The position numbers and the translations under genes were made by a program. From positions 1-43,908 of the forward strand of contig MGRY01000143.1 of assembly GCA_001799045.1 (NCBI GenBank): a stretch of DNA of 43,908 nt. Reading direction: 5' to 3'. Positions 30,157 through 40,746 of this stretch are shown here, in pieces. Source of the stretch: Deltaproteobacteria bacterium RIFCSPLOWO2_02_56_12 (GTDB lineage: Bacteria; Desulfobacterota; Binatia; UBA9968). Numbering within the stretch: the first letter of the stretch is position 1; each line of letters opens with the position of its first letter. The notes beneath the pieces were generated by a model that saw only the letters and a list, made by a program, of their open reading frames with translations, had not been told where the DNA came from and made no database searches.

Positions 30157-30239
30157 CTTTAATAACAAATCCGGAGCCAATATTCCCTGTCGAAATTACT
30201 ATACTTAACAAACATTTCTCCTCTTGTCAAAGCCGGCTC

Positions 30240-33200
30240 CTATGCGCGAGCGGCCTCCGAGATTTCCACCTCTTCTAGCTCAGGCTCGTCCATCTCCAAC
30301 TCCACCTTAGAGTACCTGGCAAGCCCCGTTCCTGCCGGGATCAACCTCCCCATGATCACGTTTTCTTTAAGCCCGCAGAGTAGATCCACTTTCCCCTGGA
30401 TGGCCGCCTCGGTTAGCACTTTGGTGGTCTCTTGGAATGAAGCAGCTGAGATAAAACTCTCCGTTGACAGGGAGGCCTTGGTGATCCCCAAGAGCAGGGG
30501 TTCCGCCACAGCCGGTTTTCCACCCTGGGCGAGCACTTTCTGATTCTCCTCTTCGAAACGCCCCTTTTCCACTTGATCCCCGACAAGAAAATCGGCATCC
30601 CCAACTTCCTTGATCCGGACGCGACGGAGCATTTGCCGCACGATCACTTCGATGTGCTTGTCATTAATCCGCACTCCTTGAAGCCGATAGATCTCCTGGA
30701 CCTCATCCACCATGTACTTGGCCAGCGCCTTCTCCCCGAGGATGTTGAGAATGTCGTGGGGATTGGACGAGCCGTCCATCAAGGGTTCTCCCGCCTTGAC
30801 CCGGTCTCCCTCATGGACGCCGATGTGCTTCCCCTTCGGGATCAAATACTCCCTAGGTTCTCCGACTTCCGGATTAATCACGACCTTTCGTTTCCCCTTG
30901 GTATCTTTGCCAAAGCAGACAACACCGTCAATCTCGCTAATGACGGCAAACTCCTTGGGTTTACGGGCCTCAAACAGCTCAGCCACCCTGGGGAGACCAC
31001 CGGTGATGTCCTTAGTCTTGGTGGTCTCGCGCGGGATCTTGGCCAACGCATCCCCGGCGGATACGGTCTGCCCATCTTGAACATTGATGTGCGCACCAAC
31101 CGGCACGAGATAGCGCGCCTCCATGGTCTGCGACAGACGGGTCGTCTTCCCTTCCACATCCTTGATCGAAATCCGTGGACGCTTATCCACGTCTTTAGAG
31201 TCAATGATGACCTTGGTCGAGAGGCCGGTCCGCTCATCCACCTTCTCTTCCATTGTTATCGCCTGGATAACGTCGCCGAACTTCACTGTCCCGCCCACTT
31301 CGGTAAGGATCGGAACCGTATAGGGATCCCACTCTGCTAGGAGTTCGCCCGCCTTGATCTTCGAACCGTCTTTCTTCTTGAACTTCGCGCCGTACATTAC
31401 CGGGTAGCGCTCCCGCTCTCGCTCTCTCCCTTTCTCCCCTTCCGGGTAATCAACGATGGCGATTTCGCCGTTTCGGTTCATCACCACGAGATCCCCGTCC
31501 TTATTGACAACCGTGCTGACGTTGATGAACTTAAGGGAGCCGTCGTTGCGGGACTCCAGGGTAGTCTGCTCCGCCCTTCGACTGGCGGTTCCCCCGATAT
31601 GGAAGGTCCGCATGGTGAGCTGTGTCCCCGGCTCTCCAATGGACTGGGCAGCGATCACACCGATAGCCTCACCGTGAGTGACATTGTGGCCGCGGGCCAG
31701 GTCACGTCCATAACACATCACGCAAACTCCCCGCTTGGACTGACAGGTCAGCACGGATCGAATTTTAATACGCTCCAGACCGGCATCCTCAATGCGCTGG
31801 ACGAGATCCTCGTCAATCCCCTGATTGGATTTGACGATTACTTCGCTGGTGAACGGATCCTTGACATCTTCCAACGCGACCCTACCCAGCACGCGCTCCC
31901 CAAGGGGTTCGATGATCTCGCCCCCCTCCATCAATGGCGTCATTTCGATTCCATCTAGCGTCCCGCAGTTATCTTCCGAAATAATCGCGTCCTGGGCGAC
32001 GTCAACAAGACGACGCGTGAGGTATCCCGAGTTCGCGGTCTTGAGAGCCGTGTCCGCTAACCCTTTGCGCGCCCCGTGGGTGGAGATAAAGTACTGCAGC
32101 ACCGTCAGCCCTTCCCTGAAATTGGCCGTGATGGGAGTTTCAATGATCTCTCCGGAAGGCTTGGCCATGAGTCCGCGCATCCCTGCGAGCTGGCGAATTT
32201 GTTGGGCACTGCCTCGGGCGCCCGAATCCGCCATCATAAAAATCGGGTTGAAGCTGGGGACGGTAACCTTATGCCCCTTTTCGTCCGTGAGGCTCTCGGT
32301 GCCGAGATCACGCAGCATTTCATCAGCGATCCGGTCCGTTACTTCGGCCCAGATATCGACCACCTTGTTGTAACGCTCGCCGTCCGTGATCAGCCCATTT
32401 TTGTACTGCTCCTCAATCTCGCGCACATCCTCGTACGCCTTCTTGAGCAACTCCCCTTTGCCGGCAGGGATCGCCATATCCTTGATCGCAATCGATATCC
32501 CCGCCCTGGTCGCATAATGAAATCCGATATCCTTAAGCTTATCGGCGAAGATGACGGTGGCCTTATTCCCCGCGAGCCGATAGCTTAGTTCGATCAGGTT
32601 GGCGAGCTCCTTTTTCTTCATCACCCGATTGACTTCCTGAAAAGCGATCTCGGGGGGAACCACTTCATAAAGAAGGATTCGGCCGACCGTTGTTTCGATT
32701 CGCTCCTTGTTGATGCGAACTGTAATCCTGGCCTGGAGGTCCACCTCGCCCTGATCGTAGGCAATGCGCACTTCCTGCACATTGGCAAAGGGGTGATCTA
32801 TACCTCTGGCATTCGGCCGCTCTCTGGTCATGTAATAAAGACCCAGGACGATATCCTGCGTGGGAACGATGATCGGTTTGCCATTGGCAGGCGAGAGAAT
32901 ATTGTTGGTCGACATCATCAGGGCCCGCGCCTCGACCTGAGCCTCGACGGAGAGGGGAACATGGACCGCCATCTGATCCCCGTCGAAATCAGCGTTGTAA
33001 GCTGCGCACACCAGGGGGTGCAACTGGATCGCCTTTCCTTCTATGAGAATCGGCTCAAACGCCTGGATGCCGAGCCGATGTAGGGTCGGAGCTCGGTTGA
33101 GCAGCACAGGATGTTCCCGAATCACCTCATCCAGGATATCCCAGACCTCCGGCCGCTCCTTTTCCACCATCTTCTTTGCGCTCTTGATCGTGGTGACGTA

Positions 33201-34376
33201 TCCTCTCTCCTCTAGTTTGTTGTAGATAAAAGGTTTGAATAGCTCCAGGGCCATCTTCTTGGGTAGCCCGCACTGATGCAGTCGGAGCTCTGGACCGACC
33301 ACGATCACCGAGCGACCGGAGTAATCCACCCTCTTTCCCAGAAGGTTCTGCCGGAAGCGTCCGGTTTTTCCCTTCAGCATGTCGCTGAGAGACTTGAGCG
33401 GCCGCCGGTTCTGGCCGGTGATCGCCCTTCCCCTCCGACCGTTGTCAAACAGGGCGTCGACAGCCTCCTGCAGCATGCGCTTCTCGTTGCGGATGATCAT
33501 ATCCGGGGCGCTGAGCTCCATAAGCCGCTTGAGACGGTTGTTGCGGTTGATCACGCGACGATAGAGATCATTGAGATCGGAAGTGGCAAATCGACCTCCG
33601 TCCAGAGGTACAAGCGGGCGCAGATCCGGAGGGATCACCGGGACCACCTCAAGGACCATCCATTCCGGACGGTTCCCCGAGTTTTTAAAGGCGTTAATTA
33701 CTTTTAGCCGTTTCGCCATCTTCTTGCGCCGCACCTCGGAATTGGCATCCCGCATTTCCTGGTGCAGCTCTTCGGACAGCTTCTGAACATCTACGGTCTT
33801 AAGCAGCTTACGAACCGCCTCGGCCCCCATTTCCGCGGTGAAGTTCGGGCCGTATTCCTCCAGGGCCTTGCGGTAACGGGCCTCAGTGAGCAGCTCCTTG
33901 TATTGCAAGGGGGTCGTTCCCGGATCGATCACAATATAGGATTCAAAATAGAGGATTTTCTCGATGTCCTTGAGCGACATATCGAGAAGCGCGCCGATTC
34001 GGCTGGGCAGACTTTTTAAGAACCAGATGTGGACGACCGACGTGGCCAGCTCAATGTGTCCCATCCGCTCCCGGCGGACTTTCGATTGAATCACCTCCAC
34101 CCCGCACTTCTCGCAAACCACACCCCGATGGCGCATCCTCTTATACTTGCCGCAATTGCACTCGTAATCTTTGGTCGGACCAAAAATCTTGGCGCAAAAA
34201 AGACCGTCGCGTTCCGGCTTAAACGTCCGGTAGTTGATGGTTTCGGGCTTCTTTACCTCCCCATGGGACCAAGAGCGGATCTTTTCTGGAGAGGCGAGAC
34301 GAATTTTAATAGCATTGAAGCTAAGTGGGTTTTTAGGCTTTTCAAAGAGATTGAACAGATCTTCCATAAGGTCCAC
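30240..34376 (-). CDS. rpoC: RNA polymerase beta' subunit
   Basis: The catalytic beta' subunit, 1,378 residues. The N-terminal zinc site is C73, C75, C88 and C91 (CNCGKYKRMRHRGVVCEKC). The active-site NADFDGDQM with three Mg-binding aspartates is at 461-469. The second zinc region has TCQSKRGVCVMCYGRDLARGH. Also the bridge-helix/trigger-loop region GEAIGVIAAQSIGEPGTQLTMRTFHIGG. Complete, with a typical lineage-specific insertion before the C-terminus (RERERERYPV). 34 bp after rpoB. Confidence 0.98.
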   Translation of the reverse strand: MDLMEDLFNLFEKPKNPLSFNAIKIRLASPEKIRSWSHGEVKKPETINYRTFKPERDGLFCAKIFGPTKDYECNCGKYKRMRHRGVVCEKCGVEVIQSKVRRERMGHIELATSVVHIWFLKSLPSRIGALLDMSLKDIEKILYFESYIVIDPGTTPLQYKELLTEARYRKALEEYGPNFTAEMGAEAVRKLLKTVDVQKLSEELHQEMRDANSEVRRKKMAKRLKVINAFKNSGNRPEWMVLEVVPVIPPDLRPLVPLDGGRFATSDLNDLYRRVINRNNRLKRLMELSAPDMIIRNEKRMLQEAVDALFDNGRRGRAITGQNRRPLKSLSDMLKGKTGRFRQNLLGKRVDYSGRSVIVVGPELRLHQCGLPKKMALELFKPFIYNKLEERGYVTTIKSAKKMVEKERPEVWDILDEVIREHPVLLNRAPTLHRLGIQAFEPILIEGKAIQLHPLVCAAYNADFDGDQMAVHVPLSVEAQVEARALMMSTNNILSPANGKPIIVPTQDIVLGLYYMTRERPNARGIDHPFANVQEVRIAYDQGEVDLQARITVRINKERIETTVGRILLYEVVPPEIAFQEVNRVMKKKELANLIELSYRLAGNKATVIFADKLKDIGFHYATRAGISIAIKDMAIPAGKGELLKKAYEDVREIEEQYKNGLITDGERYNKVVDIWAEVTDRIADEMLRDLGTESLTDEKGHKVTVPSFNPIFMMADSGARGSAQQIRQLAGMRGLMAKPSGEIIETPITANFREGLTVLQYFISTHGARKGLADTALKTANSGYLTRRLVDVAQDAIISEDNCGTLDGIEMTPLMEGGEIIEPLGERVLGRVALEDVKDPFTSEVIVKSNQGIDEDLVQRIEDAGLERIKIRSVLTCQSKRGVCVMCYGRDLARGHNVTHGEAIGVIAAQSIGEPGTQLTMRTFHIGGTASRRAEQTTLESRNDGSLKFINVSTVVNKDGDLVVMNRNGEIAIVDYPEGEKGRERERERYPVMYGAKFKKKDGSKIKAGELLAEWDPYTVPILTEVGGTVKFGDVIQAITMEEKVDERTGLSTKVIIDSKDVDKRPRISIKDVEGKTTRLSQTMEARYLVPVGAHINVQDGQTVSAGDALAKIPRETTKTKDITGGLPRVAELFEARKPKEFAVISEIDGVVCFGKDTKGKRKVVINPEVGEPREYLIPKGKHIGVHEGDRVKAGEPLMDGSSNPHDILNILGEKALAKYMVDEVQEIYRLQGVRINDKHIEVIVRQMLRRVRIKEVGDADFLVGDQVEKGRFEEENQKVLAQGGKPAVAEPLLLGITKASLSTESFISAASFQETTKVLTEAAIQGKVDLLCGLKENVIMGRLIPAGTGLARYSKVELEMDEPELEEVEISEAARA

Positions 34377-34410
34377 CTATTATAGTTTGAGGAACAGCAT
34401 GCAGTGCTTC

Positions 34411-37400
34411 CTATTTTTCCTCCACCAGGCTCACGTCCAGACCCAGACTCTGTAATTCTTTAACCATGACATTGAAGGACTCCGGCAAACCGGGCTCGAG
34501 AAGATTATCCCCTTTCACGATGGCCTCGTACATTCGCGTCCGGCCCACCACGTCATCCGATTTAACCGTCAGCATCTCCTGGAGTGTGTAAGCGGCCCCG
34601 TAGGCTTCCAGGGCCCAGACCTCCATCTCTCCGAGCCGCTGCCCGCCGAACTGTGCTTTTCCACCTAGGGGTTGCTGGGTAACCAGAGAATAGGGGCCGG
34701 TTGAGCGCGCATGGATCTTATCGTCCACCAAGTGGTGCAGCTTCATGATATACATGATCCCCACCGTAACCTTCTGATCGAACGGCTCCCCGGTCCGGCC
34801 ATCGTGGAGAGTTACCTGTCCGGTAGCCGGGAGCCCGGCCTTGCGCAGGAGATTGAAGATCTCCTCCTCGGTGGCGCCGTCAAAAACGGGAGAGGCCAGA
34901 TGAATGCCCTTGCAGTATTTTTGCGCCAGCCTTATTACATCCTGATCTTTGAGTTCTTCGACGAACTCATTGACCTCGCGGGAGGACAAGAACTCTTTCA
35001 GGCGGCGGCGAAGACTATCCGCGTCCGGACGGCCATTGTTCAATAGCTCATCGATCTGCTGCCCTAGACTGCGAGCGGCCCAGCCCAGATGGGCCTCCAG
35101 AATCTGCCCCACGTTCATCCTGGAAGGAACTCCCAAGGGGTTCAACACAATATCGACCGGGGTCCCATCCTCTAAAAAGGGCATGTCCTCCTCTGGCAGG
35201 ATACGTGAAATGACCCCCTTGTTGCCGTGGCGTCCGGCCATCTTATCTCCCACCTGCAGCTTCCGCTTGATAGCGACAAAGACCTTGACCATCCGGATGA
35301 CCCCAGGGGGAAGCTCATCTCCGCCCTTGAGCTTATTGATCTTGTCCTGAAAGACCATTTTGATCAGATCCACTTGTTCCGTGGCGCTTTCCACGATGCG
35401 CTTAAGCTCGGCTTCCACCGATTCATTATCGACCCGGATCTCCCCCCAATAGGCCAGCGGGATCTCCTCCAACTCCTCCTCCGTGATCTCCTTCCCTTTG
35501 TTAAGAAGAACCTTCCGGTTGTCATCGCTGAGGCGTGCGGCCGTGCGGCGGCCCACCAGGAGCTTTTTGAGGCGCTTCAGCGCCCCCTCCTGGATGATGC
35601 GCACCTCGTCATGCTGATCCTTCTTCAGGCGGCTGATCTCCTCATCTTCAATGACCCGGCTCCTCTCATCCTTACCCATCCCCTTGCGGGAGAAAATCCG
35701 CACGTTGATGACCGTCCCTTCCACTCCAGGCGGAACCCTGAGCGAGGTATCCCGCACCTCGCCGGCTTTTTCTCCGAAGATGGCGCGCAGGAGTTTTTCT
35801 TCGGGAGAGAGCTGGGTCTCTCCTTTAGGCGTGATCTTACCCACCAGAATATCCCCCGGCTTCACCTCTGCCCCGATGCGGGTGATGCCGCTCTCATCGA
35901 GGTCCGTTAACGCCTCATCGCCAACATTGGGGATATCACGCGTGATCTCCTCAGGCCCAAGCTTGGTGTCCCGGGAGACGCACTCAAACTCCTCGATGTG
36001 AATGGAGGTGAAAACATCCTCTTTGACCACGCGCTCGCTGATCAGAATGGAATCCTCAAAATTATATCCTCCCCAGGGCATCAACGCGACCATGACATTG
36101 CGACCCAAGGCCAGCTCGCCCATCTCGGTAGATGGCCCATCGGCAATAACATCCCCCGCCTTCACATGATCCCCCACGACCACGATGGGTCTCTGGTTGA
36201 TGCAGGTATTTTGATTGGATCGCTGGTACTTCACCAGGTTGTAGATATCCACTCCCGTATCCCGGTGTGCCCCGGAGGGTCGATCGGCCTTGACGACAAT
36301 TCGGGTGGAGTCGACGCTTTCCACCACACCATCACGTTTGGCAACCGCGGTCACGCCGGAATCGCGCGCCACCACCTTCTCCATTCCAGTTCCGACTAAA
36401 GGAGCCTCGGTACGGAGCAAGGGGACCGCCTGGCGCTGCATGTTGGAACCCATGAGCGCACGGTTGGCATCGTCATTTTCCAGGAAGGGAATGAGGGAGG
36501 CAGCCACGCTCACCAACTGGTTCGGCGAGACGTCCATGAAGTCCACCTCTTCCGGTCGGGCCATCACAAATTCGCCACCCTTGCGCGCTGAAACAAGATC
36601 CGCCGTGAACGTGCCCCGGCTGTCGATCGGCGCATTGGCCTGGGCGATCACATGATCCTCCTCTTCCAGCGCGGAGAGATAGCGGATGCGATCGGTGACG
36701 CGACTATTTTCCACCTCGCGGTACGGCGTCTCGATGAAACCGTACTCGTTCACCCTCGCGTAGGTAGTAAGAGAGGCGATGAGACCGATATTGGGACCCT
36801 CAGGGGTTTCAATCGGGCAGACTCGACCATAATGGGTGGGATGAACGTCCCGGACCTCGAATCCCGCCCTCTCACGGGTCAAACCTCCCGGACCCAGTGC
36901 CGAGAGGCGACGCTTGTGGGTAATCTCCGAGAGAGGGTTGGTCTGATCCATGAACTGGGAGAGCTGGCTGGAGCCAAAAAACTCTTTCAGGGCCGCGGAG
37001 ACGGGCTTGTAGTTGATCAGCTCCTGGGGCATCAGCGTCTCGATGTCCTGGAGGCTCATCTTCTCCTTGATGGCTCTTTCCATTCTTACCAGCCCCACGC
37101 GGAAGTGGTTCTCGACGAGCTCGCCCACCGCTCGCACCCGCCGATTTCCAAGATGGTCAATATCGTCCACGGAACCGTTCCCGTTTTTAAGCTCCATGAG
37201 GTAACGAACCACCTCCAGGATATCTTCCTTGCGCAACGTCCCCTGTTCTAAAGGCACGCTGAGCTTGAGCCGGTGGTTTAACTTGAGCCTTCCCACCTTG
37301 GAGAGATCGTAGCGATCGGGATTGAAAAAGAGATTGTTAAAGAAGTTAGTGGCCGAGTCTTTGGTGGGCGGGTCTCCAGGTCGGAGACGGCGGTAAATTT

Positions 37401-38559
37401 CAAGTATGGAGTGTTCTATTGCTTTTTCTTGCTTTTTATTCTCTTCCTTTTCCTGGGACAGTTGATCAAGCCTGTCCTGCAGCAAGGTGTTGCGCAAATG
37501 GGGACCTACGCGGGAATCATCAATGAAGAGAACCTCAATTTCGCTGAGCCCCTTTTCTCGGATAAGATCCAGTCTCTCCTGGGTGATCTCCTGGTTACAT
37601 TCTACCAAGACCTTGCGGTTCTCAGGATCCACGATGTTGTGCGCGGCGACTCGCCCGAGGACATCCTCCCAGGCAACCGCAACATGCTTGATGCGGGAGA
37701 GTTCCATCTGACGGACCAAAGGTCGGGTAAACTTTTTCCCTTCCCTTACGATGAGCTCGTTGCTCTTCGGATCACGGACGTCGGAACCCGCCTTAATTCC
37801 AACCAGGTGATCAGGCTTGAAGACCAAGAGCGGCTTTCTCCCCTCAAACACGATGGTATCGGTCTTGTGAAAATAGTTGAGCAGGTCTTCGGTGGTCATT
37901 CCCAAAGCCCTGAGCAGAACCGTGGCATGGAACTTGCGCCGCCTGTCGATGCGGACATAAAGGATATCTCTCGGATCAAACTCAAAATCGAGCCAGGAAC
38001 CCCGGTAAGGGATGACTCGGGCGGAGTAAAGGAGCTTACCACTGGCATGGGTCTTTCCCTTATCGTGCTCGAAAAATGCCCCGGGTGAGCGATGGAGCTG
38101 ACTCACGATAACGCGCTCTGTCCCGTTGACCATAAAGGTTCCATTCTTGGTCATTAACGGAACCTCGCCAAAATATACCTCTTGTTCCTTAACGTTCTTG
38201 ATGGTCCGACTACCGGTCTGAGGGTCCACGTCCCACAGAACCAGCTGCACCGTAACCTTTAAAGGAGCCGCATATGTCATCCCGCGCTGGTGACATTCTT
38301 CCACGTCATACTTCGGCTCACCGAGACTATAACCCACGAACTCCAGAGAGGCCGTCTCATTGAAGTCCTTGATGGGAAAAACAGATTTAAAAACCTCTTG
38401 AAGTCCTATGCCCTGTCGCTGGTTCGGTAGGACATCTTTTTGCAGAAAGAGGTCGTAGGAGTTTTTCTGGATTTCAATCAGGTAGGGAAGATCGATAATC
38501 TTCCTAATCCTACCAAAATTGCGGCGATACCTTACATTGTGGGCCACTTGAAATGCCAT
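34411..38559 (-). CDS. rpoB: RNA polymerase beta subunit
   Basis: The beta subunit, 1,382 residues, carries the rifampicin pocket: FFGSSQLSQFMDQTNPLSEITHKRRLSALGPGGL, where the residues commonly altered in resistant strains look wild-type. Other conserved parts: VRDVHPTHYGRVCPIETPEGPNIGLI, MPWGGYNFEDSILISERV, KMAGRHGNKGVISRILPEEDMPFLEDG, and the C-terminal GGKAQFGGQRLGEMEVWALEAYGAAYTLQEMLTVKSDD. GAGGAG precedes the ATG. 61 bp after rplL. Confidence 0.98.
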   Translation of the reverse strand: MAFQVAHNVRYRRNFGRIRKIIDLPYLIEIQKNSYDLFLQKDVLPNQRQGIGLQEVFKSVFPIKDFNETASLEFVGYSLGEPKYDVEECHQRGMTYAAPLKVTVQLVLWDVDPQTGSRTIKNVKEQEVYFGEVPLMTKNGTFMVNGTERVIVSQLHRSPGAFFEHDKGKTHASGKLLYSARVIPYRGSWLDFEFDPRDILYVRIDRRRKFHATVLLRALGMTTEDLLNYFHKTDTIVFEGRKPLLVFKPDHLVGIKAGSDVRDPKSNELIVREGKKFTRPLVRQMELSRIKHVAVAWEDVLGRVAAHNIVDPENRKVLVECNQEITQERLDLIREKGLSEIEVLFIDDSRVGPHLRNTLLQDRLDQLSQEKEENKKQEKAIEHSILEIYRRLRPGDPPTKDSATNFFNNLFFNPDRYDLSKVGRLKLNHRLKLSVPLEQGTLRKEDILEVVRYLMELKNGNGSVDDIDHLGNRRVRAVGELVENHFRVGLVRMERAIKEKMSLQDIETLMPQELINYKPVSAALKEFFGSSQLSQFMDQTNPLSEITHKRRLSALGPGGLTRERAGFEVRDVHPTHYGRVCPIETPEGPNIGLIASLTTYARVNEYGFIETPYREVENSRVTDRIRYLSALEEEDHVIAQANAPIDSRGTFTADLVSARKGGEFVMARPEEVDFMDVSPNQLVSVAASLIPFLENDDANRALMGSNMQRQAVPLLRTEAPLVGTGMEKVVARDSGVTAVAKRDGVVESVDSTRIVVKADRPSGAHRDTGVDIYNLVKYQRSNQNTCINQRPIVVVGDHVKAGDVIADGPSTEMGELALGRNVMVALMPWGGYNFEDSILISERVVKEDVFTSIHIEEFECVSRDTKLGPEEITRDIPNVGDEALTDLDESGITRIGAEVKPGDILVGKITPKGETQLSPEEKLLRAIFGEKAGEVRDTSLRVPPGVEGTVINVRIFSRKGMGKDERSRVIEDEEISRLKKDQHDEVRIIQEGALKRLKKLLVGRRTAARLSDDNRKVLLNKGKEITEEELEEIPLAYWGEIRVDNESVEAELKRIVESATEQVDLIKMVFQDKINKLKGGDELPPGVIRMVKVFVAIKRKLQVGDKMAGRHGNKGVISRILPEEDMPFLEDGTPVDIVLNPLGVPSRMNVGQILEAHLGWAARSLGQQIDELLNNGRPDADSLRRRLKEFLSSREVNEFVEELKDQDVIRLAQKYCKGIHLASPVFDGATEEEIFNLLRKAGLPATGQVTLHDGRTGEPFDQKVTVGIMYIMKLHHLVDDKIHARSTGPYSLVTQQPLGGKAQFGGQRLGEMEVWALEAYGAAYTLQEMLTVKSDDVVGRTRMYEAIVKGDNLLEPGLPESFNVMVKELQSLGLDVSLVEEK

Positions 38560-38620
38560 GATTACTCCTCTTCGAATAAGCCGTTAAGAATCAGCAAGGA
38601 AAACGTTGGGGGACAAAGGC

Positions 38621-38998
38621 CTATTTAATCTCGACCTTGCCTCCCACCTCTTCGATTTTTTTCTTGACTGTCTCGGCCTCGGCCTTGGAAACGCCTTCCT
38701 TAATCGCCTTAGGTGCGCCGTCCACCAGATCCTTCGCCTCTTTTAGGCCTAGACTAGTGAGCTCACGCACCACCTTGATGACCTGGATCTTCTTTTCCCC
38801 AGCTTCGGTTAGGATAGCGTCGAATTCCGTCTTCTCTTCTTGAGCCGCCGCTGGTCCAGCCGCAGCGGCAGCGATGGCTACCGGCGCCGCTGCGCTCACC
38901 CCCAGTTCGCCCTCCAGCTCCTTGACCAAAGCTGCTGCATCCATCAGCGACATGTTCTTAATAAAGTCCTTCACCTGTTCTTTCGTTACTTCTGCCAT
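38621..38998 (-). CDS. rplL: Large ribosomal subunit protein L7/L12
   Basis: The stalk protein that recruits translation factors. 125 residues: N-terminal dimerisation helices (VKDFIKNMSLMDAAALVKELEGELGV), an Ala-rich hinge (AAPVAIAAAAAGPAAAQ), and the C-terminal domain EKKIQVIKVVRELTSLGLKEAKDLVDGAPKAIKEGVSKAEAE. 41 bp after rplJ, in the usual pair. Confidence 0.98.
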   Translation of the reverse strand: MAEVTKEQVKDFIKNMSLMDAAALVKELEGELGVSAAAPVAIAAAAAGPAAAQEEKTEFDAILTEAGEKKIQVIKVVRELTSLGLKEAKDLVDGAPKAIKEGVSKAEAETVKKKIEEVGGKVEIK

Positions 38999-39039
38999 GG
39001 GTCCTTCCCCTTTCTATAAATTTCACTAGGATTTAGAAA

Positions 39040-39582
39040 TTAAACTTCCGATTTCCCCTTGCGTAGCGTTTCGACGAGCCGTACCACCCTCGCTCCCGGC
39101 TCCTGGATGAGACGGAGGAGTTGAACCGCAGGAGCCTGCATGAGGGCAAGGAGCTTGGCCTGGAGTTCCGGACGACTGGGCATCTGGGCCAAGACCTTCA
39201 CCTTTGCCTGATCCATGAACTCGCCCTCGAACAGTCCTCCTTTGATTGCCAGCTTCTCATTCTCTTCGATAAATTTGACTAAGGTCTTGGAGAGCGTTAT
39301 CGGATCCTCATAGCCAAAAATCCAACCGTTCGGCCCCTCAAGGAGACGATCCAAAGAACCGTAGGGGGAGTCTTTTAGGGCACGACGCACCAAGGTATTC
39401 TTGATCACTTGGTACTCCCCCGAGGCCTTACGGATCTCCCGACGAAGCCGTGTCATCTGTGCCACCGTCAGACCCCGATATTCAGTAACGATGGCCATCT
39501 TGGCTGCCTTAAACTTCTCCTGAACTGCGGCGACGCTCTTGGCTTTTTCCTCGATCGACGCCTTCATCGCTAACTCAGCCAT
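39040..39582 (-). CDS. rplJ: Large ribosomal subunit protein L10
   Basis: L10 anchors L7/L12 dimers. 180 residues with KMAIVTEYRGLTVAQMTRLRREIRKASGEYQVIKNTLVRRAL and a C-terminal helix that binds L12. The rplA-rplJ gap is only 19 bp, so a long L10 leader of the E. coli type is absent here. Confidence 0.98.
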   Translation of the reverse strand: MAELAMKASIEEKAKSVAAVQEKFKAAKMAIVTEYRGLTVAQMTRLRREIRKASGEYQVIKNTLVRRALKDSPYGSLDRLLEGPNGWIFGYEDPITLSKTLVKFIEENEKLAIKGGLFEGEFMDQAKVKVLAQMPSRPELQAKLLALMQAPAVQLLRLIQEPGARVVRLVETLRKGKSEV

Positions 39583-39601
39583 GCCGTTTTCTCCTTAAGG
39601 C

Positions 39602-40306
39602 CTACGCTGCCAGTGCCCTAACCTGAGACAAATCGATCTTGACCCCCGGCCCCATAGTGGTGGAAAGGGTCACTCCCAAAACATAGTTACCCTTGGCGGA
39701 AGCAGGTTTCGCTCGCAGGATCGAGGTCAAGACAGCCCTGGCATTGTCTAATAGCTTCTCGGCACCAAAGGTAGCCTTACCGATAGGCACGTGAATTATT
39801 CCTGCCTTATCAACTCTAAACTCCAGCTTCCCAGCCTTGATCTCTTTTACCGCCTTGGCGATATCCAGGGACACCGTCCCGGTCTTGGGATTGGGCATGA
39901 GACCCCTAGGTCCGAGAATCTTGCCGATCCTGCTAACCGCCCCCATCATGTCCGGGGTAGCGACCGCCTTGTCAAAGTCGAGCCACCCTTCGCTTATTTT
40001 CTTGATCAGATCCTCTGCCCCGACAAAGTCCGCTCCCGCTTCCTGGGCCTCCCTCTCCTTCTCCCCTTTGGCGAAGGCCAGTACCCGCACTGCTTTCCCC
40101 ATCCCATGCGGAAGCACCACGGTCCCTCGAACATTTTGATCTGCCTGCCTTGGGTCGACCCCTAACCGGACTGCCATCTCCACGGTCTCATCAAACTTAG
40201 CCCGGGCCGTCTCGTTCACCAAGCGCAACCCTTCTTCCAAGAGATATCTCTGGGTACGATCCACCTTTGCCAATCCGGCACGATAGCCTTTTCCTCTGCG
40301 TTTCAT
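39602..40306 (-). CDS. rplA: Large ribosomal subunit protein L1
   Basis: L1 forms the mobile stalk by the E site and can repress the L11-L1 operon. 234 residues: KRRGKGYRAGLAKVDRTQRYLLEEGL, the RNA-binding VAVRLGVDPRQADQNVRGTVVLPHGMGK-type segment, and PRGLMPNPKTGTV. 14 bp after rplK. Confidence 0.98.
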   Translation of the reverse strand: MKRRGKGYRAGLAKVDRTQRYLLEEGLRLVNETARAKFDETVEMAVRLGVDPRQADQNVRGTVVLPHGMGKAVRVLAFAKGEKEREAQEAGADFVGAEDLIKKISEGWLDFDKAVATPDMMGAVSRIGKILGPRGLMPNPKTGTVSLDIAKAVKEIKAGKLEFRVDKAGIIHVPIGKATFGAEKLLDNARAVLTSILRAKPASAKGNYVLGVTLSTTMGPGVKIDLSQVRALAA

Positions 40307-40320
40307 TTTTCCCCCGAACC

Positions 40321-40746
40321 TCAGTCTTCGATCTCTAAACCCAAACTCCTGGCAGTTCCTTCCACAGTCTTCTCCGCGGCTTCCAGATCCTTGGCGGTGA
40401 GATCGCGTAATTTAATCTGGGCAATTTCACGTACTTGGGCCCTGGTTACCTTTCCGACCTTCACTTTGCCCGGCTCACCCGACCCTTTCTCAACACCAGC
40501 CGCCTTCTTCAGCAGAATGGAGGCCGGCGGGGTCTTAGTAACAAAAGTGAAGGAACGGTCCGCATAGACCGTAACGATCACCGGGATGATCATTCCCTGT
40601 TGTGACTGGGTCGCAGCGTTGAAGGCCTTGCAAAACTCCATAATATTGACCCCACGCTGGCCTAAGGCCGGCCCTACCGGAGGGCTCGGATTAGCTTGTC
40701 CCGCCGGGATCTGAAGTTTAACTTCCCCGATAACCTTTTTTGCCAT
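40321..40746 (-). CDS. rplK: Large ribosomal subunit protein L11
   Basis: L11 is part of the GTPase-associated centre and needed for stringent-response sensing. 141 residues: KLQIPAGQANPSPPVGPALGQRGVNIMEFCKAFNAAT, FVTKTPPASILLKKAAG. The thiostrepton-related proline-rich N-terminal loop is intact. A 79-bp word-repeat fold-back lies upstream, where an L1 operator would be in E. coli. Confidence 0.98.
   Translation of the reverse strand: MAKKVIGEVKLQIPAGQANPSPPVGPALGQRGVNIMEFCKAFNAATQSQQGMIIPVIVTVYADRSFTFVTKTPPASILLKKAAGVEKGSGEPGKVKVGKVTRAQVREIAQIKLRDLTAKDLEAAEKTVEGTARSLGLEIED

Noticed and set aside
30198..30230. TTGACA and TATAGT on the minus strand between rpoC and rpsL
   Set aside because: The hexamers are 21 bp apart, too far for a normal sigma-70 promoter, and no better-placed -10 is visible. 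They also read out of rpoB/C direction correctly but without support.
39583..39601. L10 leader RNA upstream of rplJ
   Set aside because: Only 19 bp separate rplA and rplJ, too little for the known kink-turn leader.
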